DNA of 64,000 bases from Torreya grandis (taxonomy: Eukaryota > Streptophyta > Pinopsida > Cupressales > Taxaceae). The position numbers and the translations under genes are program-made. Below the pieces are notes generated by a model, which worked only from the letters and a program-made list of their open reading frames with translations, ran no database searches and was not told the origin of the DNA. Below, in pieces: positions 1 through 12,210 of the stretch (within the stretch, counting starts at the first letter, position 1; each line of letters opens with the position of its first letter). The DNA lies in the NCBI GenBank assembly GCA_037957365.1, contig JARHVA010000250.1, positions 4,471,501-4,535,500 on the forward strand, given 5' to 3'.

Positions 1-296
1 TAAGAGTTCACACTATTAATAACTTAATAAGTAGGGCTATGCTATTAATAACTTACTAAGCAGTAGTATAGTCGAGTCTGAGAGATAAGCTTATATTGGT
101 TATCTGTGACTGGATTTTCCTCCAAGTTTATGAAGACTAGAGACAGAAGACAGGGTGAAGACAGTTCCATAGATAAGCAAGAAAGTAGAACAATTGACCA
201 GATTGGTTGGGTGTGAATTATGCTGTTGTGAGCAGGAATATGAGGCCGAGGAATTCTTCTCCCAAGAAAATAGAAGGCCAAGGTCACTGCTGAATT

Positions 297-554
297 ACTG
301 GTACAACAAAGAAGGCCAGACTTAGCACGCAGGGGTGGGAACCCTCAAGTGATGCAGTGTTTTGGATCAATGCAGAGGAAAAGAGTAGTTTAGTTCAATG
401 TTGTTTTATACCAAAATTTGTTTCTGATCCAACATTTGAAATTAGGCTCCTACATCTAGAGGAGCCTGGGTCAGTCGGTCTTTGTACCGTAAGAATTAAC
501 CGCTCCATGCAAATCCATTCGAATAGCCTGGCTCATGTTGAAGTTGGCAAATGA
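297..554 (+). other. possible exon-like coding fragment, unrecognised
   Basis: An open frame runs from just after a TGA near 291 to a TGA after 554, about 86 codons without a clear ATG; an internal GTG lies at 357. The composition is balanced (for example VFWINAEEKSSLVQCC and LLHLEEPGSVGLC) and less AT-biased than its surroundings, so it could be an exon or a piece of a mobile element. I recognise no domain. A 23-nt poly-C run follows 28 bases downstream. It could equally be a chance open frame in a short GC-richer patch. Confidence 0.2.
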
Positions 555-582
555 TCTGCTGGGTAGCAGGATCTTGTTGCCT

Positions 583-605
583 CCCCCCCCCCCCCCCCCC
601 CCCCC
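583..605. repeat. poly-C homopolymer (23 nt)
   Basis: An uninterrupted run of 23 C. C/G homopolymers this long are rare in AT-rich plant DNA, so the length may be unstable or assembly-affected. Confidence 0.95.
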
Positions 606-2790
606 AACTTTATTGCTTGATTGTTGAATTTAGTTTTATAATGGTCCTTTGAGTGTTTATTAATGATCACTTTTGTTTTTTTATGTTCTTTTGGTTTTTA
701 TTAATGGTCAATTTTGTTTTATATTATATTTTTTTTTAGTAAAATATTTATATTATGATCAACAATAAATATATGCATTCAACTATTGGTCTCATACTCT
801 TTTAAAATGGGTTTTTTATTTGATATTAATGAGATTTTATTTGGTATTAATGATATAAGTTTTTGATTATGTTTTTTAATGTTTGTATTTTTATATATAT
901 TTATTTAAATAATGAATGTTAATGTTTAAATAATGTGTTAGTTTGAAAATGATTGTTAATCAAATTTTTAATATTTATTGGTCTTTTTAGTTCCAACCAT
1001 TGGTCATACCAAAAATATGAGATAAAAATGACATATTGCCTAAAACATCATTGTATGACTTCCCATAATGTCTATTTTTCTCTTAAACTACCTTTTCAAA
1101 TTGGAAAAATGCTAAACTATCTTAATCTAATTTTTTAAAACACAAAATAATGTAATATAAAAGATGTGAAACCTCGAAATTAGGGATCCCAACTACTAAT
1201 CCTCTCCCCCTAAAAAGAGATGGAAAATTTATTAACATTTTTTAAGATATATTTTGAACACCATCTCTCTATAATCAAACTTTAATACCATATTTTTTTT
1301 ACTAAAATTGGCCTATGTTGGTGCTTTGAAAGTATTACAAAACCTTAGAAGCAAAATTGGAATGGCTTTAAATTCTAACTTATGAACATCTTCATTAACA
1401 TGAACTTCTAGCCTTAATTTTGGGGAAGGCTTTAATGACTACTTTAACATTAACTTTCTTTTTATGTTTTTTTTGGTGCAACTCAATTTGTTATTTATTG
1501 AATAAACTCTTTGTTTTAAGAGTGAGGTTTCATGTTGAGGGGCATGTGGTTGCCTACAAAAAATTCCCCCCAATTTTTTATTCGTAGCTTTTGAACATAA
1601 CGTGTAAGAAAAATAATCCATGTGACCTATATGAAACCTTGAATTTTAACAACAATTCCTATAACATATGAGACTACAAATAAAAATAAGCTCCTATAAT
1701 TTCCCACCTATCCCTACTTAAAATTAATTAGTTGGTCCCCAACATGGGATCACTACCTACTTGTGGTATCTAAAAATCCTTATATTAAGGTTGTAAAGAC
1801 TTTGCATTGTTACATACTCTTTATAATTTTTGATTTCTTTAATTGAGATTTTTAAGACTTTGCATTGTTGCATACTCTATTACCATCCTCCTTACCTAGT
1901 CAAAATCTTTGTGAATAGCAAAGATATGATCCATCCTGTTATTCATTTTTTTCATCCACTTTTAAATCTTTGTTGGATTTAAGTGGTTGCATTGGTGGTG
2001 GTTGTCTACCTTTGATACAACCAATTTTTTGAAAATTAATATTATGTTTAATGCCTCAATATAGCATTCCTTGACAATATCATATAAATGTTGTGGGATT
2101 AGATGGAAACTTTGACCCATCTTTTCGGGAAATATCAACAACTCTTTTGGACACAAATTTCTTCTAGTAGCCCTTTAATAATTTAGTAGTGGGTAGTAAT
2201 GCTCTTTTAAATAAGCTAATTGGTTTTCTATTAGAAGCTTTTTCTTCATGCTAGACTTCCACCTGACCATTATAATTGGTTGTTGAAAGCTTCGTAACCA
2301 CCTTTACTCAAAATTACAATAGTTTAGGACTTGCTTATCTTGGTGGAGTTGACACTTCCAAATTTGCTATTAACAAAAATTCATAATAGCTCAATTAAAA
2401 TTGTTAGTAATGTTGAAACGAGTGTTATTTTTATGTAGAGAACAATGGATATAGGGAGAGGGAGAAAATGTGAATAGTCATGATGGCCAACAAATTTGCA
2501 GCGCTATAAATAATATATTTAATGTTTTGTGCTCTTTCTTAATACAACAATCTTTAATAACAACTTCCTAAAACAAACTACAATCACTTTATTATTAACC
2601 ACTATCCCACCCTTACTATTATGCATCTCTTTTATATATTATACTATTCTAAACAATTGTGTTCTTTCATCCCTACTAAATAGGGTAGTTAACACTAGTT
2701 CTATTTTTAGGAAAACAACTCCACAAATATCTTAACTTTTCATCGACAAGTGTACATAATGTTTACCTATTATTTTTGCTTACCCCTTGT
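606..2790. other. AT-rich intergenic stretch, no gene seen
   Basis: Only short, low-complexity open frames occur here. The one structure I see is a short direct repeat: a motif containing gactttgcattgtt and catactct occurs near 1798-1821 and again near 1855-1879, about 58 bases apart, with one difference. Confidence 0.6.
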
Positions 2791-4330
2791 TCAACCTACC
2801 GTTGGACTTATAAACCAATCATTTATGCCTAAATGCAAAACCTCTTCTCTCATTTTAGTTGTTGCCTTCTCTATGTTTTGGGTATCAAGATGCTTACCCA
2901 TTCTTCTCATGAATGCCTCTAAACTAATCCTCATCTCTCCCGCTTTTCTTGCCCTTGATGTAACTTCAAGCTTCATTGTGATTTCACAATATACAAGATC
3001 TTTAAAAAGCTTTTTTAACCCGTTTGCACTTTCATGTTTTATGAGCTTAAATAACTCATCCCCTTCTCTTTGGTAGGCTCCCTTAAATGTCTTATTCCCC
3101 ATGGTACCTCCCATTTCTTCATCATGCCACATAGGCATGCTCTTCAAGTCTTCCCACTTATTCTTCTCAACCTTGTCCTTTTTTATGAGGATTGCTTTGT
3201 TCTTTCTCACCTTTTCACATGGTTGATTACTGATCCATCCCTATCTCCTTTGGCATTACATGCATGGCATGCTCTTCAAGTCTTCCCACTTATTCTTCTC
3301 AACCTTGTCCTTTTTTATGAGGATTGCTTTGTTCTTTCTCACCTTTTCACATGGTTGATTACTGATCCATCCCTATCTCCTTTGGCATTACATGCATGCC
3401 TTGTGCAAACAACCTTGCACTCTTCTTCTCTTTATTGTCACCTTCTTCAATTACACAGGTCGATGTTAATATTAGCTATTGTTGCTCCTTTTCTTCATAA
3501 AATTATTCAAATGAATAAAAGTGTGTGTCTTGCTTTACCTTCATCCTCATCTTTATGCCTTTTAAAAGGCAAATCTCTATTGCTTCGCTACTATTGCCAT
3601 CATTTTCTTCAACTTTATTCTTTTGTATGAAGATCTCCTCTCCATTTTTTTCTTGATATCTATCAAGCTCTAGTTGCTCATAAGGCAACTTTTCCTTTGT
3701 ACTCTGTTACTTTGTTGCACTTTCCTCTACATCTGCAACAAGCTCAAATGAGATATTATGGGAATAAAGTATTCCCTTTAGAAACCTCATTTCTTCTTCA
3801 AGATAGAGATGGTCTTCTTCTTCTCTTTCATTAAATATGGGACCTTAATATCCTATTTGCTTCTCTTTTTCAACTATATTCTCAAGAGTCAACATGACTC
3901 CATCCTCTTCCTCATCATATATGTGATTTCCAAAGACCACCCTTTTTGTTGTTATTTCTTCCTCTAAATCCATGTGGGCTCCTCACTCATTTGTATCTCT
4001 TTGTGCAAATTCTATAGAGTGACTGCAACTTTCTACCTTTGCTAGGCTTGCTTTAGCTGGTATTTGATCCAACTCTTTCACTTCGACCTTTTTCTTCATC
4101 TTCACCATTTTCAAGAGATGTCTCAATCTCTCTCCTCTTAAAGACACATCAATACTTCATCTTCTTCATTCTTCTTTGCTACAACTTCTTCAACAACTGC
4201 ACTCACCATAGGGTCATTCACTTTTTCTTTTTCACGAATCACCATCCCATGAAGACCAATTAAGTTCCAGCATTTCAAATAATGGGGCATCAACATGTTC
4301 CTTAGAGAGCATGTGTGGAGGTAAAAACTC
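2791..4330 (-). pseudogene. degraded Lys/Glu-rich coding relic, unknown family
   Basis: Reading the minus strand from about 4330 down to 2791, protein-like segments appear in changing frames, interrupted by many stops. The best-preserved piece, 3210-2791 (about 139 codons), contains KVEKNKWEDLKSMPMWHDEE and MRISLEAFMRRMGKHL, with charged, helix-prone composition. A second piece at 3688-3503 is rich in Glu/Lys (EEIFIQKNKVEEND). No enzyme motif or membrane segment is visible. The region carries a 132-bp exact-looking tandem duplication (3135-3398) that splits the frame. The plus-strand frame at 3070-3630 is the antisense shadow of this relic. It is probably the remains of a mobile-element accessory ORF or a dead gene; I cannot name a family. 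Confidence 0.4.
3135..3398. repeat. tandem duplication, two 132-bp units
   Basis: Unit 1 is 3135-3266 and unit 2 is 3267-3398. They begin with the same gcatgctcttcaagtc and stay apparently identical to tacatgcatg. The period of 132 is a multiple of three, so frames continue across the junction. Near-identity against a decayed background implies the duplication is younger than the host sequence. Confidence 0.95.
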
Positions 4331-4629
4331 AGACACGATTTTTTTTTTTACACCTATTCTATGCTAATTGACTACCACTGCGTAGCTTCATGAACAAGAT
4401 TTTGACACATTAAACGACTTGGAAAATGAAACACAATTTCCTTCCATATGTATGAGCATGTCAAAATTCAAAACTTTAATAAATGATTATAATAATTGTG
4501 CTGAGAGGCATTATACAATCGTAACAAGGGGGAGGAGAAGAGTGTGATGTGCTCGTGAAATAAAAACAATGGCATACATTATTAGAAATATAATATAATC
4601 TGTCAAAAGAGTAAAATAATAAGAACCAA

Positions 4630-5180
4630 CATGGTAAATGATTAGGTAATCTTTTTTAGGTAATTTAAAAAGAATTTGTGGTAAATTATTATAAAAGTAA
4701 TTCAAAAAATAGTTGTGGTAAATTATTTAAGTATTCATAATAAATTATATGTAATATTTTTTTATTTAATTTGAAAATTTACTTTTAGTTTATAAGTATA
4801 TAAAATGGTTTATTATATTTTATGAAGGGAATTTAAAAAATATTCATGATGTAAAAATTCACCTTTTATTTCATAAGTATGTAAAATGGCTTATTATATT
4901 TTATGAATTTAATTTAAAAAGTATTTGTGATAAATTATTTAGGTATTCATGGTAAATTATATGCAATTTTTTTTTATTTAGTAGTAAATTATATGTAATA
5001 TTTTTTTACTTAGGGGTAAATTATATGTAATCTTTTTTTACTTAATTATGTAAAATATTTTATTATATTTTATCAAAGTAATTTAAAAAGTGTTCTTATA
5101 TGTAATCTTTTTTTACTTAATTAAAAAGTCACTTTTATTTCATAAGTATGTAAAATGGTTTATTATATTTTATAATAATT
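4630..5180. repeat. field of degenerate AT-rich tandem repeats
   Basis: Two motifs alternate imperfectly: a block around ataagtatgtaaaatggttt (near 4790, 4872, 5140, partial near 5045) and a block around ggtaaattatatgtaat (near 4738, 4950, 4983, 5015, 5095). Spacing is irregular, so this is an old, scrambled tandem array. No coding sense is visible. Confidence 0.6.
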
Positions 5181-5256
5181 ATAAAAGAGATGATACCGTG
5201 CCCATGAAATAAAAATAATGATTGACAATATTAATTAAAAATATAATATACATACC

Positions 5257-5402
5257 TATTTTAGATAAATCTATGTAAAAGACGCTGAGAGAGAGATATC
5301 ATTCTCGAGGCACCTATCTTATATTGGGTTTGTGACATAAGTGGAATAGGCACCTCGAGAATGATATCTCTCAGTGTCTTTTACATAGATTTATCTAAGA
5401 TA
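5257..5402. repeat. near-perfect long hairpin (foldback/MITE or miRNA-like precursor)
   Basis: The left arm 5257-5317 and right arm 5346-5402 are reverse complements apart from a 4-base gaga insertion in the left arm, a two-base mismatch near the loop, and G:U-type differences. The loop is about 28 bases (5318-5345). The total of about 146 bases with a stem above 50 bp is the size of a young plant miRNA/siRNA precursor or a small foldback element. I recognise no known miRNA family and see no clear target-site duplication. Confidence 0.85.
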
Positions 5403-8400
5403 ACTATGGTAGTTTAATTTTGACTACCATCAAATTTACCACCATCATGAAGCACATGGTTCATGATAGGCCATGGAGCTTTGGGTCTTAGCCCTATGGG
5501 TCTCACAACTTTTATGGGCATAAGCTCAAATAAGGAACTTTAATTTTCCTTTGTCTTGTGTTGAACAATGTCCACCATAAATTGACTTGCATCTTTGTTG
5601 ATCATTCCAAAAACTTTATGTTGAATGACCCATGCTCCATTACCTTGTGATCACCACTCTCTATCTTGTGATTATCAACAGGGTAGCTTGACACCTTGTA
5701 AAAGGGGCATTTTCCAAATGGATATTGATCCCATAGAGAGATTGATAGATAATAAATAAAGAATTTATATAAAAGGATGAATCATAATTAACTTTAAGAC
5801 ACTTGAGGAAATCCCCAACAATATTCCCATTGATGGGGATATAAATGACATTAATTTTGATAGGCATCACCACTAACTAATTATTGTTTGGGTGTATGTT
5901 GGTCAACAAAGTTTTATCATGAGTTTAAAAGTGAATGAGTGGCAGCCCAAGGCATAATGTTGAGCTTTTATAAATAGGCAGAGGAGAGAGAAAGGGTTAG
6001 AGTCGAAAGGGAGAACATAAGGTATTATTGGGTTTGCACATGTCAAAGGAGGTTGACTAGGGGTCTAAGGCCATAAGAGAAAAAAAAATGATCCCCCATA
6101 GTTATAAGGCCCAAGGTATGAAAACAATATGTGGTAGCGTATGATCGATAGAATTCATACTATAGTCCAAAATCAAATAATTCAAAATCTTTATGCATTA
6201 ATTCTACCAATCACCCTCGTTGATGATTAACTATTGCCTACATATCTAATATTTCAAAGAGAAAAATCAAGCCACATGTAGTTATTTTGCTTAGTGTGAA
6301 TGTGAAGTTGTGCTCTTTCACTATATAATGCACCTATAAATTTGGGTTTGATCTTGACAATGTTGGCACTTGATCTAGTTTGGTAGTTTCAGAGGTTGAT
6401 GACTGCTCCTAGTAATTGATTTACAATTTGGGAAGAGTAGGGCATATTTGTTCAATGTGTAGTAGTGTACTTGATAGGTACTTGAGAATGTTATATGGTG
6501 AATATGCTTGACCTTGATTTGTATTTATACGCATTTAATTGGGTACTTTCCCTCACCACATAGACACTGGGTGAATACGCTGACCTATGTGAATGATTTG
6601 ATTTTGAAAAATATCCATTGCTAGTTGAAGGGCGGTAACATCAACCTTAGGACAATAACATTGACATTACTGTCTGAATATGACGTTACTATCTAGGTGA
6701 CAAAAAATTAAATGTGGTATTCTGGAGGTGTTTGAGTAAAACATTTAGTTGATTTAACACATACTGCATTTTTATTATAAGTGACTGATAGAAACTTAAA
6801 ATGGATCAAGCTTATAACTAGCATGCAAGTGTGAGGGAATGATGAGTGAGAGCTATTTGGAGGTGCACAAGTCATGTAGGATAACTGTAGGTTAATATTA
6901 TCATTTCCAACTGTCAACTGTATTTTAGTGTCTACTCCCCTTTCTTTCCATTCCCTTGCTTATATTGTTTTTGATTCAACATTAATAGGGAGTTATCAAA
7001 TGAGCTTTGATGACGATATATTGCTATAATTATTTATGCGTGTTACAAGTGTGTTTTAAAATATTATTACAACTTCTTTTATTTATTTATGTTACACATA
7101 ATGTATGGGGTCATATTATTTTGAAATGAGTAATATGTAGGTACATCCCTCACCTCTAAATTGGGGCATATAGTCAGTCTATTTTATTCTTCATGTAAAG
7201 AAATATGTCAATAGGTTACAAAGTTATGTTAAGTGGTTACAAAGAGAATCTAAAGGTTTGCTTCTTCAGCTAAGAATCAAATTTTATGACTTGGTAGGGT
7301 TATTAGGATCTAGGTTTCAAAATGTTTTACACATGGTAGGGGCCATTGAGGCCAATGACAATTTCAAAGTTTCTAAAGATGAAAACATGGTTCACATACC
7401 AATAAGTATATTTGTTCCTACTATTTATTTTCATTTCTCAATTGTTTGGTTGCATTATTATCAATTTATCTGGACATTGATCTATTTGTATGCATTCACA
7501 TTTATTTGTAGGTACACTCAAAATGTTGACATATGAGCATCAATGAGTATTCACACAGATAGTGAGGGGCCATGGTTTTCTATTTTGTAGGTTATTGGAG
7601 TTTGACATTGATATAAGATAACATCTCTCCTCATTTTGACTTTCATATTACTTTCATATCCAAAACTAACTTCAAGCATAACTTATATGGATCAATCTAA
7701 TCGCAACAAAAATATTAACTACCCTTGGTTGATTTACTTTAATGTCTATGCACACACACATCAAAATGAAATATTATCTAGACACCTAAATTTGTTACAA
7801 GACATGTATTTGAACTATTATTATTGTGTTTTCATACATATGGATCATTGGTTCAATTTAGGCTTTTATTGACACATTTTCCTTTGTGTTGGGCCCCATA
7901 TTGTCTTCCCTTGTCATTATTCATTTATGAACATCTTTTGTTATGTCATTTATCTACCTCAAGGTACTCCCAGATGTATCACAAATTATTTAGGTATTTG
8001 TTTTAGGGTTTTCTCATCCTAACCATTATCAAAATATCTTGATAATGGTTTGACCACATTTTGATAGTGGTCGTGTTGGTTGTGCATCTATTTGCCTACC
8101 TCCTTTATGTTCATAACGTTTAATTGTCCTTGATTGTCAGATTTCCCAATTCTATGTGGTCAGATTTCACTCTAATAAGGTCATAATTTGAATTCAATAA
8201 GTCTCTCTATATAGACAATTACCCTAATACATTAACCATGAATTGATCATAGCTTACACCTACACAATGACAAATAAGACAACTAGATGTCACATCTTTA
8301 GCTTTATTTTTGCTGTAATGAATAATTATTATTGAATATTTATTCCAAGAGAAAAATATTGCATTAGTGAAAGATAATGTATATCTCATCTTAGTTGCAT

Positions 8401-9075
8401 CTCACATCTCATATCATAGGGATAAAAGACACGATTATCATTTACACGGAATTGATTGTTGACATGCATGAGTGCTAATTTCCAATCTTTCAAAATCATG
8501 TCCTAAAACATAGAGGGCAATGACTGAGGTAGGCCTCTAAAAAAAAACCCATTTTTTTATGTCTCTTAAAGGGCTTCTTGGAATAAATGAGGGCTTGGAC
8601 AAATGATAAGATATATTGGTAGTTTTGCTTGTCAATTTTATTGATATGAAGCAGGTTTTTATCGAGTAGGCGCAAATGAAGGGAATCCCAAAGTCACAGA
8701 TGAAGGGAATCAAATTTTTTTATAATGATTGGATTAACAAAACCACAGTTGGAAAATGATTTCCACTTTTGGGACACACTGCTAGAATACAACCATTCTA
8801 ATTATGGTGGGTCACTATTAGGATAGTGTGATTTTGGTTGCTTCATCTGATCAAAGTTTACTTTTTGGATGCTCTTTTACATTGTTTTTATTGAAGGTAA
8901 AAAAGGGTTTTAGAGGGACCCTACCTGTACAAATAATCACCTCTTTGGCTAGTAACATAAAGCAAAGGATTAACAAACATAGTAAAAAAAATCAAGTCCA
9001 CTAGAAAGAAACAACATAGACACAACAAAAAAAAACTGATACACAACTTACATTACAAATCAAAGTGAATTAACT
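5403..9075. other. intergenic stretch without a supportable gene
   Basis: Frames here are short and not protein-like; the longest plus-strand one (7258-7536) lacks an ATG near a sensible context and turns into hydrophobic low-complexity sequence. The only defined structure is a 12-bp perfect inverted repeat at 8021-8050. Confidence 0.55.
8021..8050. repeat. 12-bp perfect inverted repeat with 6-base loop
   Basis: AACCATTATCAA is followed after six bases by TTGATAATGGTT. There is no T-run to suggest a terminator. It is a cruciform-capable palindrome of unknown role. Confidence 0.85.
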
Positions 9076-9079
9076 GTGG

Positions 9080-10460
9080 GTTTTCTTCCATTCTTCATAT
9101 GTCGTGGACCATTCCTCTACCATACTTTGGAAATTCTTATCCAATCCACCTACCATTTTTTCTTTTCATTCGTAGTAGTGATTCCTTTAATCTTCTTCTT
9201 GGCCCTGTGGTCATCCTCACTATGTTTTGCATTATTAAAAAATACAGACAAACCTTCCATACTTTGCTTTGAATTATTTATTGTTACCTTGCTGAAGCTA
9301 ACAAGAAGATTAAGCTTATCTTTGAGCTCTCTATTTTCCTTCTCCAACATATTATTTTTATTAGTAAGAATCTCAATTTGAGTAGCCATTTCTACTTCTT
9401 TCTCCCTTATGCAAAAAGCCCATCTTTCTTGTTGAAATTATTGATCTCCTATTTCAATCGTGTATGATCCTTCATAAACCAATGAAGAAAAAATTTATGT
9501 AGGTTTACCTCATCCTCCAAAACTTCCATTCTACTTTGATTCTTAGCTATGTCCTTCATTGAGTTCAAATCAAAGTTGAGTTGAACATTAGAATGAGGAT
9601 CCCCTATTTGTACACCAACATTATCATCATTACCCTTGTTGCCTGTCACATCTTGTTTTGTGCCTTCCCTAATGACAGGTGAATAAGTATTGATTGGAGT
9701 ATCCTGATCCTCAAAAGTATGCTTGTAATTATCCTCTAGATCAATCACTGAATGTAGGTCTTGAAAAACCTGATCATTGAATGAGCCCTCTTCCTTGTTG
9801 TCGACCCTACTGTGAGGCGAAATCAATTCCTCAACCTTCTTAGGTTTAGGTTTAAAACTAGTTCTCAAAATACATTTGGAAGGCCCAATGAGAGAGGCAT
9901 TCACATTGAAATTCTTATTTTTAGTAATGGAATATTGAGGAACTGAGTGCTAAGCCTGGAAAAACTTGTATATAAGGAAAATAACCGCTTGATGCATCGA
10001 CTCTATTTTCTTTCCCATTTGAACCTCTTTGACAGAATGTTCCAAGGAATGTAAAATATAAAAATAAATGCTAATAGGGATATTATGATGGAGATTATTC
10101 AGGAATGGGAGATGATAGTAATGCACTACGTTATAGTATCCATCAAGGGTAACATACCTTATGATTTGCTCAACCACTTCATCAAATGGAACTGGGAAAT
10201 AATCCCTTTTAAATCCACATTGGAAATCTGTGAGCCTTTCATCACCAACCATAAACTTGTCCTTTTCCTGCTCAAGGTTTGTAGTCAATCCTATATATTT
10301 ATTTTATTCAATTTTTAGCCCAGTAACCTTGGAAATTAGCTCCCTAATGATTTTGACGGAAATGTTATGGATCTTAATCACTTGGTCCACCCAATTCTTT
10401 AAAATTGATGTGAGAGATATGTATCATATCCACAAATATGATCAATAAAGTTGGTAATAC
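9080..10460 (-). pseudogene. decayed ORF with acidic linker and coiled-coil C-terminus, unknown family
   Basis: Three minus-strand segments follow one another in N-to-C order. Segment 10288-9950 contains DFQCGFKRDYFPVPFDEVV, then EQIIRYVTLDGYYNVVHYYH and HSLEHSVKEVQMGKKIES. Segment 9904-9449 is an acidic, Asn/Asp-rich linker (DLEDNYKHTFEDQDTPINTY). Segment 9389-9150, one frame over, is a predicted coiled coil (ILTNKNNMLEKENRELKDK) with a basic tail (RAKKKIKG). Single stops and a frameshift separate them, so one ancestral protein of about 400 residues is likely. It lies just downstream of the LINE A RNase H and could be an unrelated element fragment or captured sequence. General style resembles the relic at 38.7-42.2 kb, but I cannot show homology. 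Confidence 0.5.
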
Positions 10461-10843
10461 TCCCTGTGTGGAGAAATTGCCAAATTTATAGCTTCTTCCT
10501 GATATGATCAACATTCATGGGTTCCACTTTGTTCAGATCACCTCCCATGGTAGAATACCTATTTGCAGACTTTCCCAAAATTACGCTTGAAGGGCTAAAA
10601 AAGTAATTGAATTCACATATAACAATATCCTTCAAAGGATTAAAGTGTTGACTGACTGAGTAATGATGGTAAAGAGTATATAATTTTTTGTTATTATTAA
10701 ATACTTTATTATTACTCCGCATAATGTAGACACCCATTTCAATGCATGGCATAACATGACAATCTTGATCATAGATCCGACACCTTCGTGACTGAAATGC
10801 TGATGTTACATTTATCCTTGATAATAATATCATTGAATTGATT

Positions 10844-11329
10844 GGGTTAGACCTCCAAATTGTTCCAAAATTTGAATTCATTAGCCTCTACCCCTCTATT
10901 AACAAAGGTATCATCTAGCATATTGCCCTCTCTATAAGTATGCTGAAAGATAAACTTATCAAAGCCTTTACTCAACTGAATTATTTCATCTATTATATGT
11001 AATGTAAACCAAGAAACCACATTTTTCTTATTGATACAATTTATGATATTAAGAGAGTCCCCCTCAATTCCAATATTTTTGCAACCCAACTCAAGAACCA
11101 CCTAAACCCCCCACAAGGCTGCTAATGCTCCCAAGAAATGATTTGTTTGGAAGCCCATGCTTCTTTCATAAGCATAAATAATCTCTCCCTGATTGTCTTG
11201 AATAGCCCCTCCACCTCCTAAAAGTCTAAGGTTCCCTTTATAAGACCCATCAAAATTTAGTTTCACCCAACTAGGTTGGGGAGCCAACCATCTCAAAAAT
11301 CTTCTCAAGGATATCTTAGGATCCACCAA
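10844..11329 (-). pseudogene. LINE A ORF2, RNase H domain
   Basis: Two segments are joined across one in-frame stop (11329-11102 and 11101-10847). The first has WVKLNFDGSYKGN (first catalytic Asp) and GGGAIQDNQGEIIYAYE; the second has IGIEGDSLNIINCI (catalytic Asp retained) and REGNMLDDTFVNRG. At the position of the catalytic Glu (usually N-x-A-E-A) it reads NHFLGALAAL, so that Glu is lost. The domain would remove RNA from the RNA:DNA hybrid during insertion. Confidence 0.9.
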
Positions 11330-12210
11330 AGGCTTGTTCTCAAGGTTGAGCTGCCATTCCTTAGCTATGGTTTCTCAAACGTCAAGAAAGGCAACCTTTT
11401 CCCCCATCGTATATTTTTTAAATTTTCATAGAAGAGGGAAAAAATCTTGTAAGATACTCTGAAGAAGGGGCTTTTCTGTTATTGCGTTCCTTCCAAATTC
11501 CCCATAGAAGATGAGGGAAAGCCATATTCCAAATATCCTTGAGTTCTTGGTTAACAAAAGGACAAGACAAAACTTGCCAAGCCTTCATAATAAATGAAGG
11601 TAGAACCTAAGAAACATTGAATCTTTTTAATAGAGATTCCTACATGTGGAAAGTGTACACATAATCAAGGAAGATGTGATTAACAGATTCCCAAGCATTC
11701 TCACACAGTACACATTTGTTTACCCCGATAAGGCCTATTTGACTTAGATTATCCATTGTAAGAATTATATTTTAGACACTCAACCACATGAAGATGTTGA
11801 TTTTTAGAATAAGATTTTTGTTCCATACCTAACCCAAAGGATTTTCCCTCTTTGTCAAATTTTCCATCCGTTGACTCAATCCAAATTAGTTCAACCTCCC
11901 ACTGTAGATTTGTAATATAGTTAATCTTGAGTATGAAATTAAGATTTGAAACAATAATGGTTGAAGCAACATCAACATTATCAATGGTCAGATGTTTCTA
12001 GCTTTTCCTACTATTACAAACTTGTATATAATCTGCCACCATTTCTCCTAAAATAGAAGAGATAGGATGAACAACTTGATGCCATGGTTCAAGAGTCTCT
12101 AGTGAAGGATTAAGAATCCAAGGATCCTTCCAAAATATAATATTGTGACCATTACCCAGCTTCCACTTTCATCCCTTTAGTAAAGTTTACTTATTCTTAG
12201 AAAAGAAATT
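11330..12210 (-). pseudogene. LINE A ORF2, C-terminal zinc-binding (zf-RVT) region
   Basis: Near 11780-11640 the minus strand encodes a run reading LSQIGLIGVNKCVLCENAWE, then SVNHIFLDY, a Cys-x2-Cys followed by His, as in the zf-RVT domain between RT and RNase H of plant LINEs. The flanks (FPHLLWGIWKERNNR, near 11500) also match the family pattern. Many stops are present. Confidence 0.75.

Noticed and set aside
437..560. tRNA or organellar DNA insert near the poly-C run
   Set aside because: No cloverleaf could be drawn and no organellar gene recognised.
3070..3630. 186-codon plus-strand frame with a 44-residue repeat
   Set aside because: It is antisense to the Lys/Glu-rich minus-strand relic; the protein repeat is only the 132-bp DNA duplication read in frame.
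7258..7536. Plus-strand frame of 92 codons
   Set aside because: No homologous motif, no upstream exon-like sequence, and the C-terminal half is low-complexity AT-rich translation.
9076..9381. Plus-strand hydrophobic frame (101 codons)
   Set aside because: Antisense shadow of the minus-strand coiled-coil segment 9389-9150.
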